A stretch of 45,275 nt of DNA from positions 1 to 45,275 of the forward strand of contig CAYIZP010000025.1 in the NCBI GenBank assembly GCA_964367905.1. The letters are read 5' to 3'. Position 1 is the first letter of the stretch, and each line of letters begins with the position of its first letter. Below are positions 25,528 to 35,199 of the stretch, piece after piece. The notes beneath the pieces are model-generated. The model did no database searches. It had not been told where the DNA came from and saw only the letters and a program-made list of their open reading frames with translations. Made by a program: the position numbers and the translations under genes. Source of the DNA: CAUPWF01 sp964367905. Lineage in GTDB: Bacteria; Bacillota; Clostridia; Lachnospirales; Lachnospiraceae.

Positions 25528-27003
25528 ATGGATAATATTTTGTTTATATTTACGGATCAGTGGAGGGCGGATTGCCTGTCGGCTCATGGGCATCGGGTTG
25601 TGAAGACTCCTAATGTTGATAAGTTAGCAGAGAAATCTGTGGACTTTTTGAATAGTTTTACTGTTTGTCCGCTGTGTACACCTGCTAGGGGAAGTTTGTT
25701 TACGGGGTTGTATCCTCACCAAAGTGGTGTGATTGACAATTGTGATGTTGGGGGAAGTTTTCAAGAATATCTGCCGAATTCGGCTTTCACTTGGTTGGAT
25801 GCCATGGTGGAGAGTGGACGAAAGACTGGTCATTTTGGAAAGTGGCATCTAGGTTATGATTGGCAGACTGAGGATAAGAAGGTAGAGTTTGATATCTGTA
25901 GGATGGAGGGGGATCCGTCTAAGCATCTATCACCTGAATCAATTCCTTTTGTAACAGAGAGAGGGCAATTAATTGCAGGTTTGGGGGAACGATTTGTACC
26001 AGAGAAAGATGGGAATAAGTTGCCTTTTTATGCAAAAATCGAGAGTGTATCGGAGCGGTTCGAATACAAAGTGACTCAGAAGGCTTTGAATTTCTTGGAG
26101 GAGAATCAGGGAGAACCATGGTGCCTTACGGCATCATTTGTAGGACCACATTTCCCAAGTACTTTACCGGAGCCGTATTTCAGTATGTATCCACCAGAGG
26201 AGATGGAGTTGCCAGAGAACTTCCATGATACGTTTATGAATAAGCCATGGCATCAGATTCGCAACTGGTGGCCGAGTGTGGCAACGGATGATTTTACAGA
26301 AGAAAACTGGAAGAAGACCATTTCAGCATACTATGGTTGTGTGACGATGATGGACGATTTGATTGGGGAGATATTGGAGAAGGCGAAAGCTTGTTCAGGA
26401 GATAGAAAGACTAGGGTCATCTTTACCTCAGACCACGGAGAGATGCTTGGGGCACATGCAAAGTTTGATAAGGATGCATATTTCTATGAAGAGGTGGTTC
26501 GGACACCATTGGTCTATTGTGAGGACTTGAATGGGAATCAGAGCGGGTTCAAGCGAGACGAGTACTGCACCACACTAGATATTGCACAGACTTTCTTTGA
26601 CTTGTCAGGATTCAAGGCAAAAAATGGAAGGTCATTGACACCACTATTAGATGCGAGCTATGAGGTAGAAGAAGAGAAGGTTGCATTTGGTAATTACTAC
26701 AAATACAATGGGCATAGCTTCGAGATACGTTATGTGAAGACACCACGATATAAATATAGTTTTATTCCACAAGATATTGATGAACTATACGATTTGGAAC
26801 ATGATCCATATGAATTACATAACCTATCAGACCGTGAAGAATATCAAGAGATTAAGGAAGAGTTGAAGGCGAGGGTATTAGAGAATATGAAGGCAACTGG
26901 GGATTATCTACTTGAACGATTAGAGACACCATTGCCACAGGCAGGTACACTGGGAACCATTCCTTATCCAGAGCTAAAGTTAGAGTATGAAAGAGTGAGG
27001 TAG
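25528..27003 (+). CDS. Formylglycine-dependent sulfatase (S1 family, Cys type), cytoplasmic
   Basis: A 491-residue arylsulfatase-superfamily enzyme hydrolysing sulfate esters. The signature CTPAR at residues 50-54 contains Cys50, converted to formylglycine by an anaerobic radical-SAM maturase in such hosts; no maturase gene is in this window. Metal-binding segments are FTDQWRAD near the N-terminus and TSDHGEMLGAH. ATG 25528 was chosen because GAAGGAGAGAG precedes it and the protein then starts at the first beta strand. No signal peptide is present, so it acts on imported sulfated oligosaccharide. It is 6 bp before the GH2 gene. Confidence 0.9.
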   Translation: MDNILFIFTDQWRADCLSAHGHRVVKTPNVDKLAEKSVDFLNSFTVCPLCTPARGSLFTGLYPHQSGVIDNCDVGGSFQEYLPNSAFTWLDAMVESGRKTGHFGKWHLGYDWQTEDKKVEFDICRMEGDPSKHLSPESIPFVTERGQLIAGLGERFVPEKDGNKLPFYAKIESVSERFEYKVTQKALNFLEENQGEPWCLTASFVGPHFPSTLPEPYFSMYPPEEMELPENFHDTFMNKPWHQIRNWWPSVATDDFTEENWKKTISAYYGCVTMMDDLIGEILEKAKACSGDRKTRVIFTSDHGEMLGAHAKFDKDAYFYEEVVRTPLVYCEDLNGNQSGFKRDEYCTTLDIAQTFFDLSGFKAKNGRSLTPLLDASYEVEEEKVAFGNYYKYNGHSFEIRYVKTPRYKYSFIPQDIDELYDLEHDPYELHNLSDREEYQEIKEELKARVLENMKATGDYLLERLETPLPQAGTLGTIPYPELKLEYERVR

Positions 27004-27009
27004 TGAAGA

Positions 27010-29997
27010 ATGAGATTAGAAAAATATTACGAAGATCCTCAGACGCTTCATGTAGGAAAGGAAGAGAATCGGGCATATTTTATTCCCTACAGAGAACGTA
27101 TGGGAGATGCAACCATTGGTTTGAGTGGAACAGATTGGAAGTTCTATTGGTATAAAAATCCTCTAGAGGTACCAGAAGAATTTATAGATGGAATAGATAC
27201 CGATTATGATGAAATTCCAGTACCTAGTTGTGTGAATGTGTTGGGGTACGAGAAGCATCAGTACGCCAATGTAAAAATGCCAATTCCCTTCGACCCACCC
27301 TATGTGCCATTGGAGAATCCTTGTGGAGCCTATGTTAAGAAGTTCCCCATAGAATCTTTGGAGGAGTTGTACTATCTGAACTTTGAGGGGGTAGATTCTT
27401 GTTATTATATCTGGATAAATGGGAAGTTCGTCGGATATAATCAGGTGTCCCATTCTACAGGAGAATTCCATGTTACAGAGTTTTTGAAAGTGGGTGAGAA
27501 TACTTTGTGCGTCCTGGTTTTAAAATGGTGTGATGGAACGTATTTTGAGGATCAGGATAAATTCCGTATGACGGGAATCTTCCGCGATGTATATCTTCTT
27601 AGAAGACCGAAGGTGCATATTTGCGATTATACTATTAAGACAAAGGTAGGAGAGACATCCACGATTACGGTTCGAACCGAGTGGAGTGGTAATGCGCAAG
27701 AAGTCAATTACAGCTTAATTGCTCCCTGTGGTACAGTAATCGAGGAATCTAATTTAGAAAAATCTGTGGTAGAGTTTCAGGTAACAGATGCAAAACTATG
27801 GAATGCAGAAACGCCATATCTATATACTCTGATTATGCAAGCGGGAGGAGAAACGATTCAGCAGAAAGTTGGAATTCGACAGATTGAAATTCGCGATGCC
27901 ATCATCTATCTCAATGGGCAGAATATCAAATTCAAGGGAACCAATCGCCATGATAGTAATGCATTGACGGGCTATACCATCAGTAGAGAGCAGTTGCTTC
28001 ACGACTTGAAACTCATGAAAGAACACAATATGAACGCCATTCGTACCAGTCATTATCCCAATGCACCTTGGGCATATGAATTGTATTCTGAATTAGGATT
28101 CTACGTAATAGATGAGGCTGATATCGAGACGCACAATACGGAGCACATCTATGCAGGAGGCCGTTCCAATTACAATTATGAAGATGAAATTATTAGTAGC
28201 ACGTCTTTTGGCTTGCTTTGCAGTGATCCGACATATGAGAAGACGATTCTGGATCGGGTCCAGCGCTGTGTCATACGAGACAAGAACCAAGCCTGTGTTG
28301 TGATGTGGTCTCTGGGAAATGAAGCTGGATATGGCATCAATATGGAGAAGGCGGCCGCATGGGTGAAACAGGAAGATCCTGCGTATTTCGTGCACTACGA
28401 GGGAAGTATCTATCAGATGCTAGACCATGAGAATGATTTATCTAATATTGATATCTACAGTAGGATGTATATGCCTCCGAAGGAATCTGCGATGTATTGC
28501 GAACAAGGCGCGAAGAAGCCATTAGTACTCTGTGAATATATCTCTTCCATGGGAAATGGACCTGGAGATATTGAAGATTATTTTGAAGTATTCTATGAAT
28601 ACGATAACTGTGCAGGGGGATTTGTTTGGGAATGGAATGACCACTGTGTTTATGATGGGAAAACAGTAGATGGAAAAGATAAATATCTGTATGGTGGAGA
28701 TTTTGGAGAATTTCCAAATGACGGAAACTTCTGCGTAGATGGAATGATTGACCCAAGTAGAACACCAAGCACGGGATTGATTGAATATAAGAATGTGGCG
28801 CGCCCAATCCGTGCAACTATGGAGGAAGGGCAGTTCATATTATTCAATACAATGGATTTTCTCAACAGTAGGGAGTGTTTGGATATTCATTGGAGTTATG
28901 TGGTAGATGACAAGATTGTTCAAGAGGGGATTCTTGCGGATTTCAATGTAGCGCCCCACGAGAAAAAAATATGTCCGATTCCTTATAAAAAAGTAGAAGA
29001 CAATCAAAAGGATGCATATCTTATGCTACAGTATTTTACAAATTGTGAGACTCCACTTCTTCCATCTGGTAGCCTGATGGGATTTGACCAAATTCTGCTT
29101 GTGCGGGAAGATGTTAGATTCGAACCAAAGATGCAAACGGGATTGCATCACCTTGAGACAGAGAGATATATTGAAGTTCGTGGTTCAAAATTCCGATGTA
29201 AATTCGATAAATTCACTGGGATGATGGATGAATTTATAGCAGACCAGAAAATCTATTTCCTGCGTCCGATGGAATATAATATCTGGCGTGCTCCGATGGA
29301 TGATGATAATAAGATTTTGCAAGAATGGCTTAATGCAGGTTACGATAGAAAAACCGTGAGAGTATATGAGAGCAAAGTTCAGGAATCAGAAGAAGCCAGT
29401 GGATCAATAGAAGTCATTTTCCAAGTAGGAATTGGTGCGATTTTCCTACAAAATGTACTACATGTAACGAGCATATTCCGTATCTTTGGGGATGGTAGCA
29501 TTCAGTTATTAATGGAGGGAAGGAAGGATCCAGTATTTCCATATCTTCCTAGATTCGGAGTTCGTATGTTCTTGCCAAAGGATTTTACCGAAGTAGAGTA
29601 TCGCGGATATGGACCATTTGAAAGCTATATAGACAAGCGGCGTGCAAGTTATTATGGAAGATTTCAAACCACAGTAGACTCCATGCATGAGGATTATATC
29701 AAGCCTCAAGAGAATGGAAGCCATTATGGTTGTAAGTATATTAAGATTTCCAATGAAGATAGTGAACTTGCAGTATTCGGAGAATCATTTTCATTCAACG
29801 CCTCTCGCTATACGCAAGAAGAGCTTGGAAGCAAGAGGCATAATTATGAGTTGGAAAAGAGTAATTATGTGACGCTATGCATTGATAGTCATATGTCGGG
29901 GGTTGGCTCGGGAAGTTGTGGACCACATCTGATAGAAAAATATCGTGTGGATGGAGAAAAGCTTGTGTTTGATGTGATGTTAAGAATTCCTTTTTGA
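27010..29997 (+). CDS. GH2 beta-galactosidase (LacZ-like)
   Basis: A 995-residue glycoside hydrolase family 2 enzyme of LacZ size, with an N-terminal jelly-roll (CGAYVKKF, DQDKFRMTGIFRDVYLL), immunoglobulin-like domains, a barrel and a C-terminal beta-gal small-chain domain (RYGPFE-like RGYGPFESYIDKR). Acid/base Glu438 is in MWSLGNEAGYG and nucleophile Glu509 in LCEYISSMGNG. There is no signal peptide. Coupled to the sulfatase 6 bp upstream, it probably removes beta-linked galactose once sulfate is removed, as in degradation of red-algal galactan oligosaccharides. Lactose or plant/host glycans are alternatives. Confidence 0.92.
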   Translation: MRLEKYYEDPQTLHVGKEENRAYFIPYRERMGDATIGLSGTDWKFYWYKNPLEVPEEFIDGIDTDYDEIPVPSCVNVLGYEKHQYANVKMPIPFDPPYVPLENPCGAYVKKFPIESLEELYYLNFEGVDSCYYIWINGKFVGYNQVSHSTGEFHVTEFLKVGENTLCVLVLKWCDGTYFEDQDKFRMTGIFRDVYLLRRPKVHICDYTIKTKVGETSTITVRTEWSGNAQEVNYSLIAPCGTVIEESNLEKSVVEFQVTDAKLWNAETPYLYTLIMQAGGETIQQKVGIRQIEIRDAIIYLNGQNIKFKGTNRHDSNALTGYTISREQLLHDLKLMKEHNMNAIRTSHYPNAPWAYELYSELGFYVIDEADIETHNTEHIYAGGRSNYNYEDEIISSTSFGLLCSDPTYEKTILDRVQRCVIRDKNQACVVMWSLGNEAGYGINMEKAAAWVKQEDPAYFVHYEGSIYQMLDHENDLSNIDIYSRMYMPPKESAMYCEQGAKKPLVLCEYISSMGNGPGDIEDYFEVFYEYDNCAGGFVWEWNDHCVYDGKTVDGKDKYLYGGDFGEFPNDGNFCVDGMIDPSRTPSTGLIEYKNVARPIRATMEEGQFILFNTMDFLNSRECLDIHWSYVVDDKIVQEGILADFNVAPHEKKICPIPYKKVEDNQKDAYLMLQYFTNCETPLLPSGSLMGFDQILLVREDVRFEPKMQTGLHHLETERYIEVRGSKFRCKFDKFTGMMDEFIADQKIYFLRPMEYNIWRAPMDDDNKILQEWLNAGYDRKTVRVYESKVQESEEASGSIEVIFQVGIGAIFLQNVLHVTSIFRIFGDGSIQLLMEGRKDPVFPYLPRFGVRMFLPKDFTEVEYRGYGPFESYIDKRRASYYGRFQTTVDSMHEDYIKPQENGSHYGCKYIKISNEDSELAVFGESFSFNASRYTQEELGSKRHNYELEKSNYVTLCIDSHMSGVGSGSCGPHLIEKYRVDGEKLVFDVMLRIPF

Positions 29998-30018
29998 AAA
30001 TTTTAGTGGTAATTTTAG

Positions 30019-30057
30019 CTGTAATGATTTAAAATTAAATACATATAGAAATTACAG
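30019..30057. repeat. Short inverted repeat before the SPFH gene
   Basis: CTGTAAT (30019-30025) and ATTACAG (30051-30057) flank a 25-base AT-rich stretch in the 78-bp gap. It could be a regulatory site overlapping the promoter of the SPFH gene, but no clear -35/-10 pair was found. Confidence 0.3.
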
Positions 30058-30075
30058 TTTAAGGAGGAAGAATAG

Positions 30076-31476
30076 ATGGGATTAATTCAAGCAATCACAG
30101 GGGCAGCAGGAGGTATACTTGGAGATCAGTGGAAAGAGTTTATCTACTGTGATGCAATCGAGCCAGATGTCTTGGTGCGAAAGGGGCAACCAAAGACTAC
30201 GGGAAGAAGCTCCAATAAAAACGGGGAAGAGAATATCATCAGTAGTGGGTCGGTTGTTGCAGTAGCAGATGGACAATGTATGATTATTGTCGATAATGGC
30301 AAGGTAGTAGAGCTATGTGCAGAACCAGGAGAGTTTACATACGATAGTTCTACAGAACCATCGATTTTTGCAGGAGATTTAGGGAAGAATATTATTGATA
30401 CATTTAAGAACATAGGGGCGCGTTTTACATTTGGCGGGCAACCAGGGAAAGATCAGAGAGTGTATTATTTCAACACAAAGGAAATTATCGGAAATAAATA
30501 TGGAACACCAAGTCCTGTACCATTCCGTGTAGTTGACCAAAACATCGGATTGGATATTGATATCTCAATTCGTTGTCATGGAGAGTATTCTTATAAAATT
30601 GTTGACCCGATGTTATTCTACACCAATGTTTGTGGAAATATCAGCGACGATTATAATCGTAGTGAAATCGATGGTATGTTGAAGTCAGAGCTTATGACAG
30701 CACTGCAACCAGCCTTTGCTAAGATTTCAGCAATGGGAATTCGCTATAGTGCTTTGCCTGGACACACCATGGAGATGGCAGATGCATTGAATGAAGTATT
30801 GTCTCAGAAATGGGGCGAGCTACGTGGTTTGAAAATCAATTCATTTGGAGTATCTTCTGTGAAGGCTTCGGAAGAAGACGAGGCAATGATTAAAGAATTG
30901 CAACGTAATGCAACCTTTAGAAATCCAACTATGGCTGCGGCTCATCTCGTAGGCGCACAGGCAACTGCAATGCAAGACGCGGCGAAAAACGAAGGTGGCA
31001 TGGGTGCTATGATGGGATTCATGGGAATGAATATGGCAGGAAATGCAGGCGGCATGAATAGCCAGAATCTATTCCAGATGGGGCAACAGCAGCAACAACA
31101 GCAACAACAATTTCAACAACAGCAGCAAGCCGCACCAGCGGCACCTGCAACAGAGGCACCAGCTACTGCATCTCCTGTACAGGCGACACCAGCGGCAGTT
31201 GCAGCGACATGGGTATGCTCGTGTGGTAAGAATGACAATGGAGGAAAGTTTTGTCTGGAGTGTGGTTCACCAAAACCAGTTCCACAAGAAGGATGGGATT
31301 GTTCATGTGGTGCAGTGAACAAAGGAAAATTCTGCCCAGAATGTGGAAGTAAGAAGCCAGCAGAAGCGCCTCTATATGCATGTGACAAGTGTGGATGGAA
31401 TCCAGAAGATCCAAAGAATCCACCGAAATTCTGTCCAGAGTGCGGGGATGTTTTTGATGAATCAGATGTAAAATAA
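30076..31476 (+). CDS. SPFH-domain protein with polyglutamine linker and zinc ribbons (YdjI-like)
   Basis: A 466-residue protein of the virion-core/YdjI-like SPFH group. Residues about 1-300 form the SPFH region (opening MGLIQAITGAAGGILGDQW, with DQWKEFIYCD). A Gly/Met/Asn-rich stretch leads to a Gln-rich run at about residues 336-355 and an Ala/Pro/Thr linker. Three CxxC zinc ribbons follow: CSCG...CLECG, CSCG...CPECG and CDKCG...CPECG. The family forms membrane-associated assemblies, often linked to envelope stress; the role here is unknown. It has an AAGGAGG ribosome site and probably its own promoter. Confidence 0.85.
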   Translation: MGLIQAITGAAGGILGDQWKEFIYCDAIEPDVLVRKGQPKTTGRSSNKNGEENIISSGSVVAVADGQCMIIVDNGKVVELCAEPGEFTYDSSTEPSIFAGDLGKNIIDTFKNIGARFTFGGQPGKDQRVYYFNTKEIIGNKYGTPSPVPFRVVDQNIGLDIDISIRCHGEYSYKIVDPMLFYTNVCGNISDDYNRSEIDGMLKSELMTALQPAFAKISAMGIRYSALPGHTMEMADALNEVLSQKWGELRGLKINSFGVSSVKASEEDEAMIKELQRNATFRNPTMAAAHLVGAQATAMQDAAKNEGGMGAMMGFMGMNMAGNAGGMNSQNLFQMGQQQQQQQQQFQQQQQAAPAAPATEAPATASPVQATPAAVAATWVCSCGKNDNGGKFCLECGSPKPVPQEGWDCSCGAVNKGKFCPECGSKKPAEAPLYACDKCGWNPEDPKNPPKFCPECGDVFDESDVK

Positions 31477-31492
31477 AAGATGATAGAATGTG

Positions 31493-31537
31493 ATAGACAA
31501 AAAGAGGCGGAGCTTGATTCCACCTCTTTTTGTCTAT
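31493..31537. terminator. Bidirectional rho-independent terminator
   Basis: Perfect 15-base arms ATAGACAAAAAGAGG and CCTCTTTTTGTCTAT lie between the convergent SPFH and GGDEF/EAL genes. Each strand reads a GC-containing stem with a T-run in its 3' arm, so it should stop transcription from both sides. Confidence 0.85.
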
Positions 31538-31546
31538 GTATTAAAC

Positions 31547-34500
31547 TTATAACTTGATATAATTCTTCGTAAACTCATCAATAGGCATAGGTTTTGCGTA
31601 ATAGTAACCTTGGCCAAGATTACAACCCATTTCACAGAGAGTATCGTGTTGCAGTTTGCTTTCAACCCCCTCGGCCACGGAACTAAGACTATCCAGACCG
31701 TTACACAAGTAAATGGAAGTCTTTGTTAACAGTTTGGAATTTTTATCTTTGTGTACGCCATTAATGATCTTCATGTCGATTTTTATTTCGTCAAAATCAG
31801 ATGCAATCAGCGAGTTTAAGTTGGAATAACCACTACCAAAATCGTCAAGTGACACCAAAAATCCTGCAGCTGAAAACTTCTTAATGATTTCTGCTAAATA
31901 ATCTTCACCTAGCCCATTTATCGTCTCTGTTATTTCAATAACTAGCTTTGAGCGATCAATGCCATAATTATCACATATATTTGCAAAATTTTCGACAATA
32001 CCTTCTTTTGAAATAGTCATGCGAGAACAGTTGACTGACATAGTCGGGAGAACTTGAACTCCACTGTCTTTCCAGGATTTCATTGCCTTGCAAACTGTTT
32101 CAAAAACAAATTCATCAATTCTTGAAATAATACCTTCTTTTTCATAAAATGGTAAGAAGTGAACAGGAGCTTGAAGTACACCACCGGCGCCTATACGCCT
32201 TACAAGTGCCTCAGCATTCTCAAAGGCTCCCGTTGAAAGAGTAACTTGTGGTTGTATATACACAATATATTTGCCAGATTTTATTTCATTCTCTAAATTT
32301 TCAAGCAAAATACGACCATAGGTTCCGCCCGCATTCATAGCACTTAAATCGTTACTTGTATACCCGAAGTTTCTATTCCATGTATAGCCGATGGATGCAT
32401 TGAAGTCTTTTTCTAATGCTAACTTATCTTTTAGCAAAACAATTTGTTGCTCAAAGTCATGTTCGGATATGTTTTCGGAAAGTATTACAAACTCATCACC
32501 ACCCACACGGAAAACACTATCATTAAAAATTTCATGTAGAATATTCGATAGTTTTATTAAAACACTGTCGCCAAAATTTATGCCTTTAGATTCATTGATT
32601 AAACGAAGTCTCATGATGTCAACATATAAAACGCCTAAACTGTCGATGTCCTTATCAATCTCTTTTAGTGCAAGATTATAGCTATGCCTGTTTTTAGCTC
32701 CTGTAAGTGTATCATAATAACTGAGTTTATTGAGTTTAGTTACATAATCTGTTTCATCAAGAAAAGTTGCCGTGAACTTTGCAACTGTGCTTATGATTGA
32801 TGTTTTATCTTGGTTTTTCATGGAATTGTCAACGCCTACAAAACCTGTTACTTCATTGTCTTTTGTTTGAATTGCACCGATAATAATATCAGTGAGATTT
32901 TGCAGTGCCATAAGTTCATATTCAAGCGAATCTTTGCCAACTTCATTTATATTGAGATGGAATGACCCTTGGGTTTTACAATTGTTGAGAAAAAAACTAA
33001 GCTCATCTATTGGCAGGTTTTGAAGATTGTCTTTATAAGGAGTATGGCCTGATTTGCAATACTCGTAGGTGTTGCTGATAAAATTGCCACATTCCGATAC
33101 TTCAAAGATATAACTTCTCTCTGCGTCATAGTAACTTGCAACCGCTTCAAGCAAAGAGTACAGGGAGTTATTTGGTTCGTTCCCAGAGTGTAGCATTTCA
33201 ATGCAGTCCATGAGAAAATGCTCATCATTCAGTTTGGTAGTCAGTGTATTGGTAAGTTCGTTTAGCTCTGCTCTCAAACTTGTCCCCTGTAAAATGATCG
33301 ATAACAACTTTCCGATATATTGTAGGCTGTTAATCTCTCTCTCTGACCATATTCTTGTTTTTGTACAGTCATCAAGTCCTACAAAAAAAGTCATTTCACC
33401 ATCACGTTTGATTTGCGCATGTGCAAACGACAAAATGCCTTGGTTTGCCATTAATTCAAAAGCGTTTTCATTTTTAAAGGTTTCATTTAGATCGTTAGAG
33501 TAGAGAATGTTATCATGTGCTTTTTCAATGAATTCGCCAAATAGCTTTCGCTCTAATCCTTGTAAATTATTTATTTCACTGCTGATTCCTTCTTTGCAAT
33601 ATTCAAAGGTATTATCATAGGTTTCACCATTGTCGAAGGACTCAAAAATATAACTTCTATCTGCTCCGTATTTCTCACATAAGTAGCTAAGAGTTAGGTT
33701 GATAGCCTCAGGGCTTCCATCTTTCTCATAGAGAATATTAAATGCAGTTGAAATGAGGTCATAATCAAAGAAAGAACTTGCCATTCTGTTGGCATTTTCA
33801 ATTTTTGTAGTGCTTCTTTCGGATGTGCCGATATTAAAGTCACTTGAATAGACCAAAAATCTGTTTTTGCCCTGAATTTTTGCCTGATTTAGTGCTTTGT
33901 CTGCATTTTGGTACAGTTCTTCATAATTACCACCATCACGAGGAAACACTGCAATCCCCACACTGCCTGAAACGGAATAATCTTTATACTCACCAGAATA
34001 AGTCTTTCTGTACACTTCAAGTATTTTTTTTGCTTTTTCTAAAATCAGCTTTTCATCAGATAAATTTTCCACAAAGACGATAAATTCATCTCCACCTATC
34101 CTTGAAATGATATCAACATCTCTAAAGGCATTTTTCAAACCCATCGCAATATCTTTTAGGACTTCATCACCGAAAAAATGACCCAAATTATCATTGATTG
34201 ACTTGAAGTCATCTATATCCATGATAAATAACGTATGACTCGCTGAGTTGTTCGAAGCTAATTTCTCGGATATAATGTTTTCGGCACTTATCTTATTATA
34301 GCAATCGGTAAGCAAATCTTTTTGTGAGCGTTCCTCGATTATTCGTTGGTCGTGGATATCAATACCTTTGCCAACAACAAAAACAGGATTTCCACTGCTG
34401 TCAAATATAAGATCACTCGTAATTTTATTATATCTGTAATTGCCACTATCATTTAAAAATCTTATCTCATAGGAATTGGTGATGCCCAACTTGGCATTAT

Positions 34501-35185
34501 CCATCATTTCATTAAAGATCTTGACATCATCCTCGTGAATGAAATTCAATTCAAACATTTTATTTTCAGTGATTTGGGTATTCATACCAAATGCACGAAA
34601 CCATTGTTTGCCATAGTACTGTAAATTACCAGTTCTTAAGTCAAATGTACAGTACCATTCACTGGTTAGCTCGGACATTTTATCCACTAACACACTTTTC
34701 GGAAGTTTGTCGGTGAAATAAAAATCATAATTTATATTGTTTTGCTCGTAATCAAATTCTGCTCGTAAATCTTTTATGAAACCAACAACATAGACTTCAT
34801 CGGATGGACCCTCCAGTTTAACCAGTGTGATTTCACAAGGGAAATTGTCCCCATTTGGAGTGATGTGCATCCAATTAAAAATATGTTTGCCATTTTTTAA
34901 GGCTAGCTCAAAATTTATCCGTGACATTTCCTTGGAGGATACCCCATTTGGCTGAAACTCTGGTGAAAATTCATAAAATCTATCTAAAAATTCCTCTTCA
35001 TTTTCAATATCAAACGCGTTTAATATCTGTGCATTGCACATAATGCTTAGCATGTCCTTATTCCATAAATTAACCCCAAACGGAGCTGTTCCCAATATGG
35101 ATTTCAGCATGTTGCAAGATTTCAACTCATGTTCCATTTCTTTTGAACGCTTGCAGTTAAGTGTTCCACCTTTATCTATACTCAT
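31547..35185 (-). CDS. Multidomain c-di-GMP protein: PAS, GGDEF, GAF-like repeats, GGDEF, EAL
   Basis: A 1212-residue soluble signalling protein. The N-terminus has PAS-like domains (about 25-130 and 165-275). A first GGDEF domain (intact GGDEF near 364) has an RDVD inhibitory site five residues before it and so should be an active, feedback-inhibited diguanylate cyclase. Two similar GAF-like sensor segments follow (about 470-640 and 680-825, both containing DRSYIFE/ERSYIFE). A second intact GGDEF is near 895 without the RxxD site, then an EAL domain with AEALVRR near 992, DDFGSGYSNL, EIKIDMKII and EGVES. All key EAL motifs are present, so phosphodiesterase activity is plausible. GAGGAGAG precedes the start. 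It is last in a minus-strand operon with fliB. Confidence 0.88.
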   Translation of the reverse strand: MSIDKGGTLNCKRSKEMEHELKSCNMLKSILGTAPFGVNLWNKDMLSIMCNAQILNAFDIENEEEFLDRFYEFSPEFQPNGVSSKEMSRINFELALKNGKHIFNWMHITPNGDNFPCEITLVKLEGPSDEVYVVGFIKDLRAEFDYEQNNINYDFYFTDKLPKSVLVDKMSELTSEWYCTFDLRTGNLQYYGKQWFRAFGMNTQITENKMFELNFIHEDDVKIFNEMMDNAKLGITNSYEIRFLNDSGNYRYNKITSDLIFDSSGNPVFVVGKGIDIHDQRIIEERSQKDLLTDCYNKISAENIISEKLASNNSASHTLFIMDIDDFKSINDNLGHFFGDEVLKDIAMGLKNAFRDVDIISRIGGDEFIVFVENLSDEKLILEKAKKILEVYRKTYSGEYKDYSVSGSVGIAVFPRDGGNYEELYQNADKALNQAKIQGKNRFLVYSSDFNIGTSERSTTKIENANRMASSFFDYDLISTAFNILYEKDGSPEAINLTLSYLCEKYGADRSYIFESFDNGETYDNTFEYCKEGISSEINNLQGLERKLFGEFIEKAHDNILYSNDLNETFKNENAFELMANQGILSFAHAQIKRDGEMTFFVGLDDCTKTRIWSEREINSLQYIGKLLSIILQGTSLRAELNELTNTLTTKLNDEHFLMDCIEMLHSGNEPNNSLYSLLEAVASYYDAERSYIFEVSECGNFISNTYEYCKSGHTPYKDNLQNLPIDELSFFLNNCKTQGSFHLNINEVGKDSLEYELMALQNLTDIIIGAIQTKDNEVTGFVGVDNSMKNQDKTSIISTVAKFTATFLDETDYVTKLNKLSYYDTLTGAKNRHSYNLALKEIDKDIDSLGVLYVDIMRLRLINESKGINFGDSVLIKLSNILHEIFNDSVFRVGGDEFVILSENISEHDFEQQIVLLKDKLALEKDFNASIGYTWNRNFGYTSNDLSAMNAGGTYGRILLENLENEIKSGKYIVYIQPQVTLSTGAFENAEALVRRIGAGGVLQAPVHFLPFYEKEGIISRIDEFVFETVCKAMKSWKDSGVQVLPTMSVNCSRMTISKEGIVENFANICDNYGIDRSKLVIEITETINGLGEDYLAEIIKKFSAAGFLVSLDDFGSGYSNLNSLIASDFDEIKIDMKIINGVHKDKNSKLLTKTSIYLCNGLDSLSSVAEGVESKLQHDTLCEMGCNLGQGYYYAKPMPIDEFTKNYIKL

Positions 35186-35199
35186 AATGTACTCTCCTC

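Noticed and set aside
25409..25603. 64-codon plus-strand ORF between the GH127 and sulfatase genes
   Set aside because: It overlaps the inverted-repeat element and the true sulfatase start in another frame, and has no ribosome site; the frame extends upstream without a start, consistent with chance openness of the GC-richer insert.
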